A stretch of DNA of 64,000 nt. Origin: Undaria pinnatifida. Lineage: Eukaryota > Sar > Phaeophyceae > Laminariales > Alariaceae. Shown piece after piece: positions 1 through 10,774 of the stretch (its first letter is position 1; each line of letters opens with the position of its first letter). The notes beneath the pieces are model-generated. The model saw only the letters and a list, made by a program, of their open reading frames with translations, searched no databases and was not told the DNA's origin. The position numbers and the translations under genes are program-made. The stretch spans positions 1,884,620 to 1,948,619 of the forward strand of contig JABAKD010000012.1 in the NCBI GenBank assembly GCA_012845835.1, in the 5' to 3' direction.

Positions 1-120
1 GGCTCCATTGGAAATATAGTGAGGGGATATCCACTGCGTGGAGAAGTGTTTGTTACTCTGGCGGATTTCGATATTAGGTGGGGCGTTTGAGCAAGAGAGA
101 TATATGTAGTCACTTAAAAA
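1..120 (-). repeat. Family A fragment, G-strand orientation
   Basis: The first ~100 bases match 6840-6940 closely (shared GCGTGGA..GTGT, GGC(A/G)GATTTCGAT(A/G)TTAGGTGG and CAAGAG blocks). It is therefore another copy of the composite repeat described from 955 onward, in opposite orientation to the sequence that follows it. No coding content. Confidence 0.5.
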
Positions 121-199
121 TAATCGTCGTGGTGATTCATGGTTGCACATATAGATTGGAGTGTTATATCTTACGGCAACTGCTTGCTCCTGAATAATA

Positions 200-1265
200 T
201 TACACCACGGAGCCATATACCATTGCATACCACAGTTCTAGTAAGTACTCGCCGTAGTAGGATTCGTATATTCTTATGCGATAGCCAGAAAGCACTAAAC
301 GTATAGAGATAGCACCAACGTAAAGCCAACATTCATTACGTAGTACAAACTTTCCTCCCTTCCTTCTCATATTTTTCTTTGAAATATTGGGCATCTGCAT
401 GAAACACGCGGGTAGAACCTTTTCTATCATCCACCTTCGTTCCCCGCCACCATCGCCATACACCCCCCCCGCCACCCCCCACCCCTGACACACACGCACA
501 CAACGCCCCCCCTCCCCCCCCTACCTCCCCCACCGCCCCACCGAAAGTCAAACCTGCTAGATAAAGTAATAAACACTACCAGAGAGGTGATCTCACTTCA
601 TTACTTTTGTATTAATAGCCATCCATGCTGCAGCTCCAACACCCCCCGCCCCCGCACGCCCTCTCCTTCCTCACAACCCGCACGATCGCCTAGACCTAGA
701 ACCATGCGTATAGTAAGTTCCTACCGGGTAAACATTCATGCCATCTACAGCGGTTAACCCCCTCTCTCTCCTCACTGGTTGGTTGTACGATTACAGGATA
801 TTCCTTACGCGCTGATGATGCGTTCCTCCCACAACCGCTAGATTTGTCCCATAAAAGGTTTATAGCTGCTGCATGGATTGAGTCCCCCCCCCTCCTCTAC
901 TACCTTGCCCCCCCCAACCTCCGGCCCCGACACCTTAAACACCTTCGCCCCCCCCTCGCCGGTTGTATGACTTACAATATAGACTATATACTTGATTAAC
1001 TGATGCCTTTCCTTCCAAAGCTGTTAGATTTTGTCCCCCTCAGAAACGGGTTTTATAGTTTCCACGCACAGATAGATTAACATCACCCTGTTGACCCTGG
1101 TCCAAGCTACACTGTAGTTGCAAGGGGAGTCGCCGACCTATACCCTTAACGAGGACACAAACCCAGTCATAGGCGCGATCGAAGTATCACACACAGCTTG
1201 CAAAGATGACTTTCGACGAAATCTTCGATCTCACAGCTGAGCTGTATTGTTATTTTAATAATATA
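200..1265 (+). repeat. Family A composite repeat with C-rich modules
   Basis: A dispersed composite element about 1 kb long. C-rich runs (about 441-550, 643-665, 885-955) alternate with conserved blocks. One block is CGATCGCCTAGACCTAG. The most conserved module (955-1265) runs from GGTTGTA..CTTAC through CCCCTCAGAAACGGGTTTTA and ends TTTCGACGAAATCTTCGAT..CACAGCTG. The same order recurs at 42880-43690 and 58140-59050, and inverted at 6165-7020. No ORF is conserved between copies. It could be a non-autonomous transposon; termini and target duplication were not identified. Confidence 0.6.
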
Positions 1266-1404
1266 GTCTAAACTATTATATGCGATTGACGTATGTATGA
1301 GGTCACTTTTGTCTTGTTGTGGTTTCTCTTTGTCGTGATTTGCATTCTTCTTCGTGCTGCTCCTTTTTGTCTTTTTCTTGACGCATACCTGGTACCATTA
1401 ATTT

Positions 1405-1525
1405 GTCGTTCTCACATTAATTCGCATAGTCAAGTCCGTGGTCAGATGACAGACCCCAGTCACTCTGGAGGAGACCAGTATCCCAGGGAAAACAGACCAA
1501 ACAAAAAGTAGTACACGTGTATATC
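1405..1525 (+). repeat. Family C short dispersed repeat
   Basis: Block GTTCTCACATTAATTCG..GTCCGTGGTCAGA..GACAG..CCAGTCACTCTGGAGGAGA..TACCAGGG recurs at 28693-28812 (and in two tandem copies of that unit), inverted at 8935-9110, and partly at 15415-15480 inside the MULE-like element. The centre can form a CTCCAG/CTGGAG hairpin in the better copies. Type unknown. Confidence 0.5.
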
Positions 1526-2039
1526 ATGCCTGAAGCAAAATTCGTACATCCGCTCAAAGGTACGCTACAGCAGGATGCACTGGCACTGAAAAACGCCTCC
1601 TGCCTTCATCTTAATCCTCTGCAAGGAGAAGTGTAAGTACCGTCATGAGCGATAAACAGTTAATATGCTGGTCGTCGTGCGCCGACTGCAAGCACTCGGG
1701 CGAGGGAGGAAATCTCCTTCAACACGAGCTTCATCGGCCTGCGGAAAGCGCGACTCTGTCGACCGAGAGCTAGGTAAAAATGTGGGAAGTGCTCGCACGC
1801 TCAGGTGTACCCGCCAAGATGCTTTGCAGTTGTCTGCCAGTTCCACAACGAACGGCATGACAGGCGACGGTGACCACTCAGAATGGTTCTACGTCACGCA
1901 GGGGCTTCGTCGGGGTTGCGTACTGTCGCCGTTGCTGTGGTTCAACAGCATGTTTTGTTCGCCCCTGCGTTATTACACGTTGTCGTCGTTCGCTTCAGCA
2001 AAGACCAAGGCATTGTGCAGAAACTAGTCCACCTCGATA

Positions 2040-2171
2040 GCGATCGGGCCGGCAAGGCCGAGGAACTGTTGGCACGCGTGCGGAGGGCCGTGGAGGGTAT
2101 TATTGGCGATCGGGCCGGCAAGGCCGAGGAAATGTTGGCACGCGTGCGGAGGGCCGTGGAGGGTATTATTT
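2040..2171 (+). repeat. 66-bp direct tandem duplication inside the LINE
   Basis: Two copies (2040-2105 and 2106-2171) beginning GCGATCGGGCCGGCAAGGCC, differing at few positions (GAACTG versus GAAATG). The length is divisible by three and the duplication lies directly upstream of the YADD box, so it added 22 codons without shifting frame. Confidence 0.9.
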
Positions 2172-2303
2172 ACGCCGACGATGCAGGCATTATTGTCTCA
2201 AAATCTGACGAGTTGCTAAAATGAAGGGAGTCATTGTGGCTGTCTTCGAAGCAGCACGGCTCACGGTTTCGGAAAAAGAGACTGAGACCATGCCGGACAT
2301 GAG

Positions 2304-2553
2304 CCACGATAGAGGTGCACCACTTTTTTTTTCTAATACTACCCCTGAATTTGGGAGCTTAAGACCCTCTCCCAAAGACTGATATATACATGGAGAAAAC
2401 TAAAGCTGCTACCGGACCAAAAGTCCCATGGCCTAGGTACACGACGAAAAACACGCGAAAAGACGGCCTTAATATTTCCGACGGTTTTGGGTTAAGGAGC
2501 TCCGTCATCCAGAAACGGTTTTCGCCAAAAAAAGGTATACCTTTATCGTAGCA
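2304..2553. mobile_element. MITE, ACGATAGAGGT family, inserted in the LINE
   Basis: A ~250-bp non-coding element with imperfect inverted ends: CACGATAGAGGT on the left, ACCTTTATCGTAG on the right. The internal core CCATGGCCTAGGTAC is shared with copies at 30046, 35654, 41259, 43833, 52219, 57501 and 59763. It interrupts the LINE between its RT and C-terminal regions. Confidence 0.7.
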
Positions 2554-3499
2554 CGCGCGGTTTCCATGCATGCCTCAAACGGGACCCTGCATCCCAGGCT
2601 CTCCACCGTTCGTCGTCGAGGCAACAGGACGGAGGTATTAACAGAAAACACGCAGTTTCTTAAACTCGGCGGGGTAATCCATAAAAAAAGGCGCTGAGAC
2701 CTCATGGCTGAAATCGAAGAGAAATCGGTCTTATTTATGAGCGCTACTACAATAGACAGTCGGTCCAGAGGTATACGATATGACGACCGCCCGCTCCAGC
2801 CTGAAGGTCCGGCTGCCGAAGGCCGCAGTGGTTGATACCTAGCTGTGCGGGTTCGTGACGCGGGCCCTCAACGGGACTCGCCATGACGAGCTCCCAAAGG
2901 CGCACCTCGATGTCCCTTGGCGAGTCCTTGGCTTCCAGCGTCGTGCGGACTACACCAACGTCTTGCACGCCAAGGGCCTCGAGAAGACAAAATAGTGACA
3001 GCATCGAAACGACCAGCTCCGAAAATGGCGACTCTTCTTCGCTTGGGCATTAGTACGGCGAAATATGAGGCACAATTAGTCGGACAATGTTTGCGCAAAT
3101 AATAGCCGGTGGGCCAACGATGAACTGGCTCAGACCCCTGAGAGACGAGCTCGCCGTTTTCCAATCCACCGAAAAACGGAGGGTTCCCCGCGGCAGTTTG
3201 GAGTTGAAACCGTACTGTAGATCCATGCAGCAAATAAGGCGTGCAAATAAGTGGTACCTGGGGATCATCGAGGCAGCCGAACGGTTGATGGCTAGGCGTC
3301 GCGTAGGGGAAAAAAATCAGAGCACGGAGGGCCGCGCAGCCCGGATACGTGAGGGACAAAGTCGGAAGGGGTGTGGGTGAAGTCGGGAACCGCTATTATT
3401 GTCGAAGAACGCAAGGAGACGGTAGACAGGGTAGCAAAGGCCCCAGCTACGTCAACTTTGCCTAGGAGGTGGAATCTGTGTGCGCAACCTCAAGCTACG

Positions 3500-4640
3500 T
3501 CAACTCCATTGTGGCTTTTATTCTTGTTTTTTTGTTGGTTGTATATGGTTGCGGTCGTTGCTTGCTCCATCACCCCTCGGGGGTCCCGTGTCAGCCGATA
3601 TTATTCTACGGTACTACCACCGCCAGGTGTGTGGGTTTTTGCTGAACCGGCGTTTTCCTTTTCCCCTTTCGTCCCTTTTTTCACATCGTCCCTTCATCTA
3701 TTTTCTCCAGTTCTGACTTGTTTCCCTTCTTTCCTGTTTTCCTTTTGGATATCTTTAGAGGGTATTGAGGTGACAGTATCTGTATGGGCACCGCTGTCGA
3801 AGATACAGCAAGACGAGGACAGACCAAACAGCATTGTATGTCTAACCCATAACCCTCTAGAGTTCTTGTTAGTAGCTGCATTCGGACCCCAGTTTCGGTG
3901 CTGGCTGGATGGTGTCATCTGCTTTCTTGCCGCGTTTCCTTTTTTTCTAGATGCTAGCGAGTTCCTAAGTTTCGTTTCTTTGTGTTCGGTACGGGGCGAC
4001 GATGACGGCATTGGCACCACGCACGGTGGTTGCCAGAAACGGCGCGCAGGTGCGAGGCCTTGCGGCAATGCCCCTACTCCTACAGCAAGGTCATTCAATA
4101 ACCCAGTATATAGTTGCTGCCCCTCATATTTGTTGGATGGAGCCATCTGCTGTGCGTTGTCATCATATCGTAGTTGGCTGTCTCTTATGTTTTTTTTCGA
4201 TCTTTGTTCTTTGTCGTGCGGTTCTGGTTCCTATTTCTCTTTCTCTTTCTACAATATCCACTAATGTTTTCCATTCTGTTTTTCCCCTCTTCTCAAAATA
4301 CATATTTCTTTGGTTTTACCAAGTATTCTATATTACAGCAGCAGCAGTGTAGTAGTAGTACTGCGTGCGGCGTGCTGGCTTGCTTTTTCGCATTTTGCCC
4401 GCTGCGTGCTCATTCATTGCGGTTGGCATTTTCTACGCTTAACCACCTCGCTGTATTTGCGATGTTTTTATCTCTGTTTCCTGGTTCTTCTGTAGCTTGT
4501 GACCACGGAGCTCGTCTCCTTAATTAAGGAGCATCAGCACGCACACTGCTGCTGTGGTTGTGCTGGATTTTGGAATGGGTGGAACTATATAAATATATAC
4601 AAGAATACATCTCTTTCCGCTGCTTTCGGGGCTTTGGGAT
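3500..4640 (+). repeat. Family B dispersed repeat, T/C-rich
   Basis: Sequence from GAGGGTATTGAGGTGACAG (3756) through TGGATGGTGTCATCTGC, ATTGCGGTTGGCATTT and TTTGTGACC-like/GAGCTCGTCTC to GGGTGGAA (4577) recurs in the same order at 24660-25480 and in the two tandem copies after it. It follows the LINE tail directly, so it may be a long 3' region of that element or a separate repeat. The 297-codon open frame at 3371-4264 is low complexity (Phe/Ser/Leu from T-rich DNA), does not hold in the other copies, and is not called as a gene. Confidence 0.55.
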
Positions 4641-5084
4641 TTCGGACGCAACAAAGGACGAAAAAATTTGCCGACTGCAGCATCGGCCACATCATGCATG
4701 AAGCAATCCGAGCTGCTGCTGCTGATGATGTAGTCTACTAGAAGAGGGGATTATGTGTTCGTACTCCAACGCAGGAAGGAGTTCAAGCTCTGTTATTGGG
4801 CAGCAAACGTGAAAGGCACGGCGATATTCGGATTGTCTCAAGCTTGTCCTAGACGCTTGATTGAATCGCGCTTGTGGCTTTTTGGGGATCTGTATCAATG
4901 GCGTTGACGATGTGGAGAACATCACGCTGCGGACTTTTTACTGTATGCATGTATTAATAGTAGATCATGATCAGACTGTCACCAGGCAGGGGGTGCCCGG
5001 GGATTGTGATAGCACACCATACACCTCAAATCAGAAATGATCAGAATTGAACACTAAACAGAGCGCTGTGATAGCAGGTCGGAC
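4641..5084. other. Intergenic stretch, no feature recognised
   Basis: Mixed-composition DNA with a short GCTGCTGCTGATGATG run at 4711-4730. No open frame, promoter or repeat could be supported. Confidence 0.4.
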
Positions 5085-5602
5085 GATAGGGGGGGAGGGG
5101 GGAGGAGGGGAGGGGGAGGCGGAGAGGGGGGAACAGGGGAGGATGGAGGGGGGGAGGGGGGAGGGGGGGAGGGGGCAGGGGGGGAGGGGGCAGGGGGGGA
5201 GGGGAGGAGGAGATAGGGGGGATGAGGAAAGGGGGGAGGGGGCAGGGGAGGAGGGTGGGAGGGGGATAGGGGGGCAGGGGATAGGGGGGGGGGGGAGGGG
5301 GGGAGGGGGGAAGGGGGGACGGAGGAGGGGGGGGGGGGGGGGGGGGAGGGGGGGAAGGGAGAGGGGAGGAGGGGGGAGGGTGGGAGGGGGGAGGGGGGAA
5401 GGGGGGAGGGAGGGAGGGGATAGGGGGGGGCGGGGGTAGGAGGGGAGGGGGCTGGAGGGGAGGGGGCAGGGGGGAGGGGGCAGGGGGGAAGGGGGCAGAG
5501 GGGGAGGGAGGGAGGGAGGGGGCAGAGGGGGAGGGAGGGAGGGAGGGGGCAGGGGGGGAGGGGGCAGGGGGGAGGGGAGGAAGGGGGGGGGGGGGGGGCA
5601 TC
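5085..5602 (+). repeat. Poly-purine G-tract block, potential G-quadruplex region
   Basis: About 500 bases almost entirely G and A, mostly runs of 3-9 G separated by single A or short AGG, GCAGG and GATA spacers, including an uninterrupted G run near 5330-5346. Both strands show open frames (Gly-rich or Pro-rich), which follow from composition alone. Many overlapping G3+N1-7 arrangements are present, so quadruplex formation is plausible. G runs may be miscounted in an assembly. Confidence 0.9.
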
Positions 5603-6084
5603 ATGCCCAAGGAACTGAAGTCTGGGTCTGGCCATCATCGTCTCGAAATATGTGGGCATTCCAATGGCTGTCACAAGATAGCGTAAGACCGGCCTTGCTT
5701 CTTCGCCATGAATGTTGCGTTCTTTCCCCAGTGCCATTGATGATTTACTTGATACCCTCGATGAGCCCTATTATGCCGTTATTAGGCAGTTTCTAAGGTC
5801 TGCTAGTGTGACATTTTTTTTTTCTATTCCTTTTCTCGCTTTTCTTCTTGTCTTGTCTTTTCCGGCTGTTCTTGTCTTTCCTTTTCTTTCCTTTCCCTGT
5901 TATTCGTGTTTTCCCTTTCCAGTATTTTCTTTCCTTCTGTTTTTCTTCTTTTCTTTTCTTGTTTTTTTTTTTCAATCGACTTCCGCCAGTCGTGCGGATG
6001 TAGTGACAGGTACTACGTAGATTATTTTTTAAACACGAGAGTAGGACACCTCCCAATAAAAACCCACCCTCATAGTATATTACA
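5603..6084. other. Gap: short mixed DNA then pyrimidine-rich tract
   Basis: 5603-5800 is unrecognised mixed DNA. 5811-5978 is a strongly asymmetric T/C tract (mostly TTTTCTTTCC-like). No gene supported. Confidence 0.6.
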
Positions 6085-7020
6085 AGTACCAACAACGCAG
6101 CTTGCAAAGATGAGTATTGACCCGAAATTCGTCGAACTCACGGCAGACGTCCTTGAACTATTTATAATAAAAATTAAAATACACTCCAGCTGTGAGATCG
6201 AAGATTTCGTCGGAACTCATCTTTTCAAGCTGTGTGTGATACTCCGATCGCGCGTATTACGGGTTGTGTGTCCTCGTTAAGGATATAGGCCGGCGACTCC
6301 CCTTGGAACTGCAGTAGTATAGCTATCAGGGTCATCAGGATGATGTTAGTCAGTCTGTACGCGGGAACTATAAAACCCTTTTTTGAGGGGGACAAGATCG
6401 GACAGCCGTGGAAGGAAATGCATCAGTTTCAAGTGAATTCTGTAGGCCGAATAACCGGTGAGGGGAGGACGGAGATTTTAAGAACGTGGGGGCCTGGGCT
6501 CGATCAAGAGGGAGCGGAGGGGGGGGGGGGGGGGAGGGGGGGGGGCAGGTCAATATGTGCGTGGAAACTATAAATCTTGCCCTGTAGGCTGTACAACCAG
6601 CGAGGAGAGGGCGGAGCGTTCGAGGGGGAGGGGGTGGGGGGTGGGGGGGGGAGGGGAGGTGGGGGGGAAGGGAGGGGGGGGGGGGACGAAAGGGTTTTCT
6701 AACCAACATCAGGTCGCATAGATGTAGGGGTTTGCTATTATACCCGAGGTGCTAGGTTTAGGCGATGGTGCGGGTGGTGGGAAAAGGAGGTGGCGTTGGG
6801 GTGGGGGGAGGGGCGGTGAATTGCAGCATCGGCATGGATGGCTCTTGAACGATAGTGAGGTGATATCAAGTGCGTGGAAGTGTACATTACTTTGGCAGAT
6901 TTCGATGTTAGGTGGCGCGTTCCAGCAAGAGGGAGCGGAAAAAAAAACAAACAAAAGCCGGCGGGGGGGGGAGGGGGAAGGGTTTTCTAGATAGATATAG
7001 AGCTTCAGGTCACATATACC
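6085..7020 (-). repeat. Family A composite repeat, inverted copy with G-rich modules
   Basis: Reverse orientation of the 200-1265 element. 6085-6150 holds a short block AACAACGCAGCTTGCAAAGA..GAAATTCGTCGAACTCACGG, also at 8455-8540 and inverted at 10775-11050. 6165-6465 is the conserved module. G-rich runs follow at 6515-6546 and 6610-6690, then the block shared with 1-120. Confidence 0.6.
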
Positions 7021-7527
7021 TCTACTTGAGTGCGCTGGTTGTACGATTTACAGTATATTTATGATGAACTGGTGCATTCCTTCCAAAACTGTCACATTTA
7101 TCCGCTCAAAAGATGTATAGTTTCCACGCACAGATTGAGCTGCCCCGCCCGTCCCCCCCCCCCCCTCCCCCCAATGATAAACTGGTGCATTCTTTTTCCG
7201 GCACCGTCAGATTTATCCCCTTGTCATTGAAGGATTTAAAGTTTCCACACACAAATTGAGCTGCCCCACCCACCCCCGCCCCCTTCCCCCCCCACCCCCG
7301 CTCCCGCCCCCCTTTTGATCAAAACCAGGCCCCCACGTCCTTAATTAACCCCCTCCCCCCTCCTTCCCCGCTCTTTTTGATCAAAAGCAGACCCCCACGT
7401 CCTTCAAAACTCCGCCCTCCCCTCACCGGTTATTCGACTTACAGTATTCACTTGATAAACAGATGCATTTCCTTCCAAAGCTATCAGATTTTGTCCCCCT
7501 CAGAAACGGGTTTTATAGTTTCCGCTG
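7020..7527 (+). repeat. Family A fragments with C-rich modules
   Basis: Repeated short blocks (GGTTGTACGATTTACAG.., CATTCCTTCC.., GTTTCC(A/G)C(A/G)CACAGATTGAG) alternate with C-runs at 7145-7172 and 7260-7400. The last copy (7424-7527) breaks off at TTTATAGTTTCCGC, where an unrelated hairpin-rich segment starts. Confidence 0.55.
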
Positions 7528-7715
7528 CCGGGGTTGTAACGAAGACCACTGATAGGGACAGCTTGCGCTATACCTACAATGGACCCGAAGGGTGCGCCAG
7601 CTAGCATTGGGCTGCGAAAGCAACTGAGTTAAATCAACACACGACGCGTATGAAAATACGTGGAAGTGTGGTGAGCTAAAGCTTTATTTTTCCCCATCCC
7701 ATGGAGGATAAAATA
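7528..7715 (+). repeat. Hairpin-rich segment, copy of 25960-26125 in opposite orientation
   Basis: GTTGTAACGAAGACCACTGA..CAGCTTGCGCTATACC..AATGGACCCGAAGGGTGCGCC..GCTGCGAAAGCAACTGAGTT..GTGGTGAGCTAAAGCTTTATT is the reverse complement of 25960-26125 with few changes. Short complementary arms (GACCCGAAGGGTGC, AGCTAAAGCT, GCTGCGAAAGCAA) are retained. It truncates a family A copy on its left. Confidence 0.55.
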
Positions 7716-7771
7716 TATATCCAAACCCGCTCGCTTTTGATCACAACCAGGCCCCCCCTTTTCCTTCACAT

Positions 7772-8226
7772 CTGTCAGATTTTGTCCCCCTCAGAAACGG
7801 GTTTTATAGTTTCCGCGCACAGACTGACTGAAATCATCCTGTTGACCCTGATAGCTACACTGTAGCTGTAAGGGGAGTCGCCGACCTATATCCTTAATGA
7901 GGACACACAACTCGTAATGCGCGCGATCGGAGTATCACACGCAGCTTGCAAAGATGAGTTTCGACGAAATCTTCGATCTCACAGCTGGAGTGTATTTTAA
8001 TTTTTATAATATATATATATATAGTTTCCGCGCACAGACTGCCTAGCATCCCCCTGTTGACCCTGATAGCTACACTGTAGTTGCAAGGGGAGTTGCCGAC
8101 CTAAATCCTTAATGAGGACACACAACCCGTAATACGCTCGATCGGTCACACCACTGTGCTTGAAAAGATGAGTTTCGACGAAATATTCGATCTCACAGCA
8201 TGCTGCAGCTGGAGTGTATTTTCATT
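7772..8226 (+). repeat. Two tandem copies of the family A conserved module
   Basis: 7772-8012 and 8021-8226 both run from the TTTATAGTTTCCGCGCACAG block to TTTCGACGAAAT(C/A)TTCGATCTCACAG. The first starts further upstream, at CAGATTTTGTCCCCCTCAG. A TATATATATATA stretch separates them. Confidence 0.7.
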
Positions 8227-8442
8227 TTTTATTATTGATCGCGCGTATCACGGGTTGTGTGTCCTCATTAAGGATATAGGTCGGCGACTCCCCTTGCAAC
8301 TACAGTGTAGCTATCAGGGTCAACAGAGTGATGTTAAGCAGTATGTGCGCGGAAACTATAAAACCCGTTTCTGAGGGGGACAAAATCTGACAGCTGTGGA
8401 AGGAAATACATCAGTTTATCAAGTGAATCCTGTAAGTCGAAT
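8227..8442 (-). repeat. Family A module, inverted, head-to-head with the preceding copy
   Basis: Reverse complement of the same module, ending TGAGGGGGACAAAATCTGAC.. With 8021-8226 it forms a large imperfect inverted repeat around position ~8222. Confidence 0.7.
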
Positions 8443-8559
8443 ATATAGAATATTCCAAGTATGAACAACGCAGCTGCCAAACAAACGCAAACATGAGTAT
8501 TGACGCGAAATTCGTCGAACTCACGGCTGACGCCCTTGAAATATTTTCGTACTACTATA

Positions 8560-8780
8560 TAGGTTCCGCGCACAGACTGCCTAACATCACCCTGTTGACC
8601 CTGATAGCTACACTGTAGTTGCAAGGGGAGTCGCCGACCTATATCTTTAAATAAATGAGGACACACAACCCGTAATAATACGCGCGATCGGAGTATTACG
8701 CACAGCTTGCGAAGATGAGTTTCGACAAAATCTTCGATCTCGCAGCTGGAGTTGGCTGGAGTGTATTTTAATTTTTATAG
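8560..8780 (+). repeat. Family A conserved module
   Basis: Another copy: GGTTCCGCGCACAGACTGCC..GGGGAGTCGCCGACCTATAT..TTTCGACAAAATCTTCGATC..GGAGTGTATTTTAA. A short CAAACA-containing fragment of the companion block (GAAATTCGTCGAACTCACGG) lies just upstream at 8455-8540. Confidence 0.65.
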
Positions 8781-8934
8781 TAGTCTAGACTATACGTGGT
8801 ACGAAGTCCTTCTTGGGTGGCAAGCGGTATAATAGTCGGTTTTTCCAAGCGCGAGTAATGAGACGTATATGCACCGGTATGGACTTGGCACATCGTAGAC
8901 TGACTCCTGATTTCACTTTTATATGTTTCTTGTG

Positions 8935-9110
8935 GAGGCATGAATTGCGTCAGCTGTGATACATGCGTGTACCACCTTTGATTCGTTTGTGTTTGCTTCT
9001 CTGGGGTATTCCTCAACTCCAGAATGACTGGAGCCTGTCCTGTGACCACGGACTCGATTATCCGAGTTAATGTGAGAACGACAAGAACAAGTACAAAAAA
9101 ACAAAAATGG
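8935..9110 (-). repeat. Family C short dispersed repeat, inverted
   Basis: Reverse complement of the 1405-1525 block: CTCCAGAATGACTGGAG hairpin, CCTGTCCTGTGACCACGGAC, then GTTAATGTGAGAACGACAAG. Confidence 0.55.
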
Positions 9111-10187
9111 TACGCGTATACCCTCTACAAAATAATACGTGACGTACATCTACCTGCAGAACAGTGCTTGTACGAGTTTTGTGTTCGTTGAGTTATTTTA
9201 GTTTTTGCGTACCTGTACAAGTACTCTGTATGTGTACGTACGCGTGTGATATCATATGTACGACTATCATAGTATAGTACGACGTGATATATTATTCTAA
9301 TAAATTTCCTTGGGATTTGCACACGTCGACTAAAACGTACGCAGCGGCCAACGTATCCAAGTCATAATTTTGTTTTCAAATCATGTGGAAATCGTCGCAT
9401 TTGCCATCGAGCTCAAACCTTCATGCCTTTTAAATAACCTTGCTTGGCGACATTCTGGGCAACCTTTGGTCACGGGTACCTCCTATTCTTCCCCTCTGCC
9501 ATTGCCAATTTTCATCGCGCATTCGAGATCGGCATTCCCACTCCTCAGTTGTTTGAGCTTTGTCGATCGTCATCGAATTTTTCTAGTTTTTGGTCTCGTG
9601 CTTTCCGCTCGTCGTCATTATTTTGGTAGAAAAAGTGTGCACTCTTGCTAAAATACGTGTGCACTCGTTGGGATTTGAACCTACGAGACCTTTGACAAGA
9701 GCCGCCCATTAGTACTCAATACTTGCGACCGACTACGCGGTCAGAGAGGAAGGCGCCGGCCGTCATACCACGACGTATTGAAAAAGAACAGGTGAAGCGA
9801 TGAAAACTTTCAAATTCCATAGAACGCACTCGTAAGGCTCCAGGTCAGCATGTCACAAGAAGGAGCAGCAATTAGTGCCACGTTGACGCTAATCAGTAAT
9901 AATGACAAACCATGACACAATGTACTCGTATGACCAAAGCAGACAGGGGGAAAAGGGCAGTGGCCTCCACAAGGCAAGAAATGGTCGTTTATAATTGACG
10001 GCAACGGACTATTCGTCAGCTGCGACGGTATTGATGCCGATTTATATGGCCACGTATTATAGTAGTATCAAACAAACGTTCAGGGTTTGGTCAACCTGAA
10101 CCCTCACCCCTTCCCTTGGTCCCGGGGCCTACCCGATGCCCAACAATACAAGCAAGCAATAGCACACTCAGAAGCAGCAGAAACAGG
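9111..10187. other. Mostly unrecognised DNA; one tRNA-like segment
   Basis: No convincing gene. A 93-codon open frame at 9370-9651 lacks an ATG start. A tRNA-like segment sits at about 9660-9780 (separate entry). The remainder shows no repeat partner that I could find in the window. Confidence 0.4.
9660..9780 (-). other. tRNA-like sequence, possible SINE head
   Basis: The reverse strand has a B-box-like GGTTCAAATCC (9669-9680 region) and, about 60 bases upstream, an A-box-like CGTAGTCGGTCGCA. The T-stem has a mismatch and acceptor ends do not pair, so this is not a functional tRNA gene as read. A similar TCGTTGGGATTTGA string occurs at 61908. Pol III-derived repeat is the simplest reading. 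Confidence 0.25.
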
Positions 10188-10236
10188 ATCAGGAGCAAAG
10201 CGACAGCAGCAGCAGCAGCAACAACAACAACAAGGC
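10188..10236 (+). repeat. CAG/CAA microsatellite
   Basis: Imperfect AGCAGCAGCAGCAACAACAA run. Confidence 0.85.
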
Positions 10237-10386
10237 GGTCACCACGCAAGGGGCCGTAGACAGACAGGGTGAGCGGATGCTGCAATATTGGTTAGACTAT
10301 AACTAAAACTCGTTTTTCTTCTTACCTGTTTGGTTTGACAATATTTAGTTGTGTGGTACCTGCTCCCCGGGACAATGTGGTCGTTC

Positions 10387-10506
<120 letters not shown>

Positions 10507-10774
10507 CACTACTACAGCAACACCGGCACACCAGTACATTATTAGTACCTGGTAATGAATTAATAGTATCATAGTAATGCTACCCTGGGGCGTTTTCGCT
10601 TCTGGCTTTTTACCGGAAGATCGTTGTTCATCGGCGTTCCAAGAAAGCCGTTGCGAGCGTGTGATAGTCGTCGGATACACCGCGTATCTAAAACCTCGAA
10701 AGAAAACACAGCCCCACTACGTTCTGATGATGAGCTGAGATTTTTTTTTATTTCATAAAAATATACCAAGGACG

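Larger units (their letters stand above)
1660..3380 (+). pseudogene. LINE-type retrotransposon fragment, reverse transcriptase and C-terminal region, degenerate
   Basis: Translated pieces in shifting frames resemble the RT and C-terminal part of a non-LTR retrotransposon. In order: HSEWFYVTQGLRRGCVLSPLL (about 1878-1945), a Leu/Val-rich segment with ..VRFSKDQGIVQKLVHLDS, the catalytic YADD box at 2171-2182 followed by AGIIVSKSDELLK, and past a 250-bp insertion a C-terminal tail near 3240-3375 (KWYLGIIEAAERLMARRRVGE). The same protein is seen at 44386-45640. Stops and frameshifts break it throughout, the 5' half including any endonuclease is absent, and a MITE lies inside. RT would copy element RNA at nicked target DNA. 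The catalytic box survives but this copy cannot be functional. Exact LINE clade not determined. Confidence 0.75.

Noticed and set aside
3371-4264. 297-codon open frame
   Set aside because: T/C-rich low-complexity translation without an ATG at its start; the frame is not preserved in the related family B copies at 24.6 kb and in the array.
5041-5737. Long Pro-rich and Gly-rich open frames on both strands
   Set aside because: They follow directly from the G/A-only composition, are open in several frames at once and have no conserved edges.
9660-9780. Functional tRNA gene
   Set aside because: A and B box-like strings exist, but the T-stem has a mismatch and the acceptor ends do not pair.
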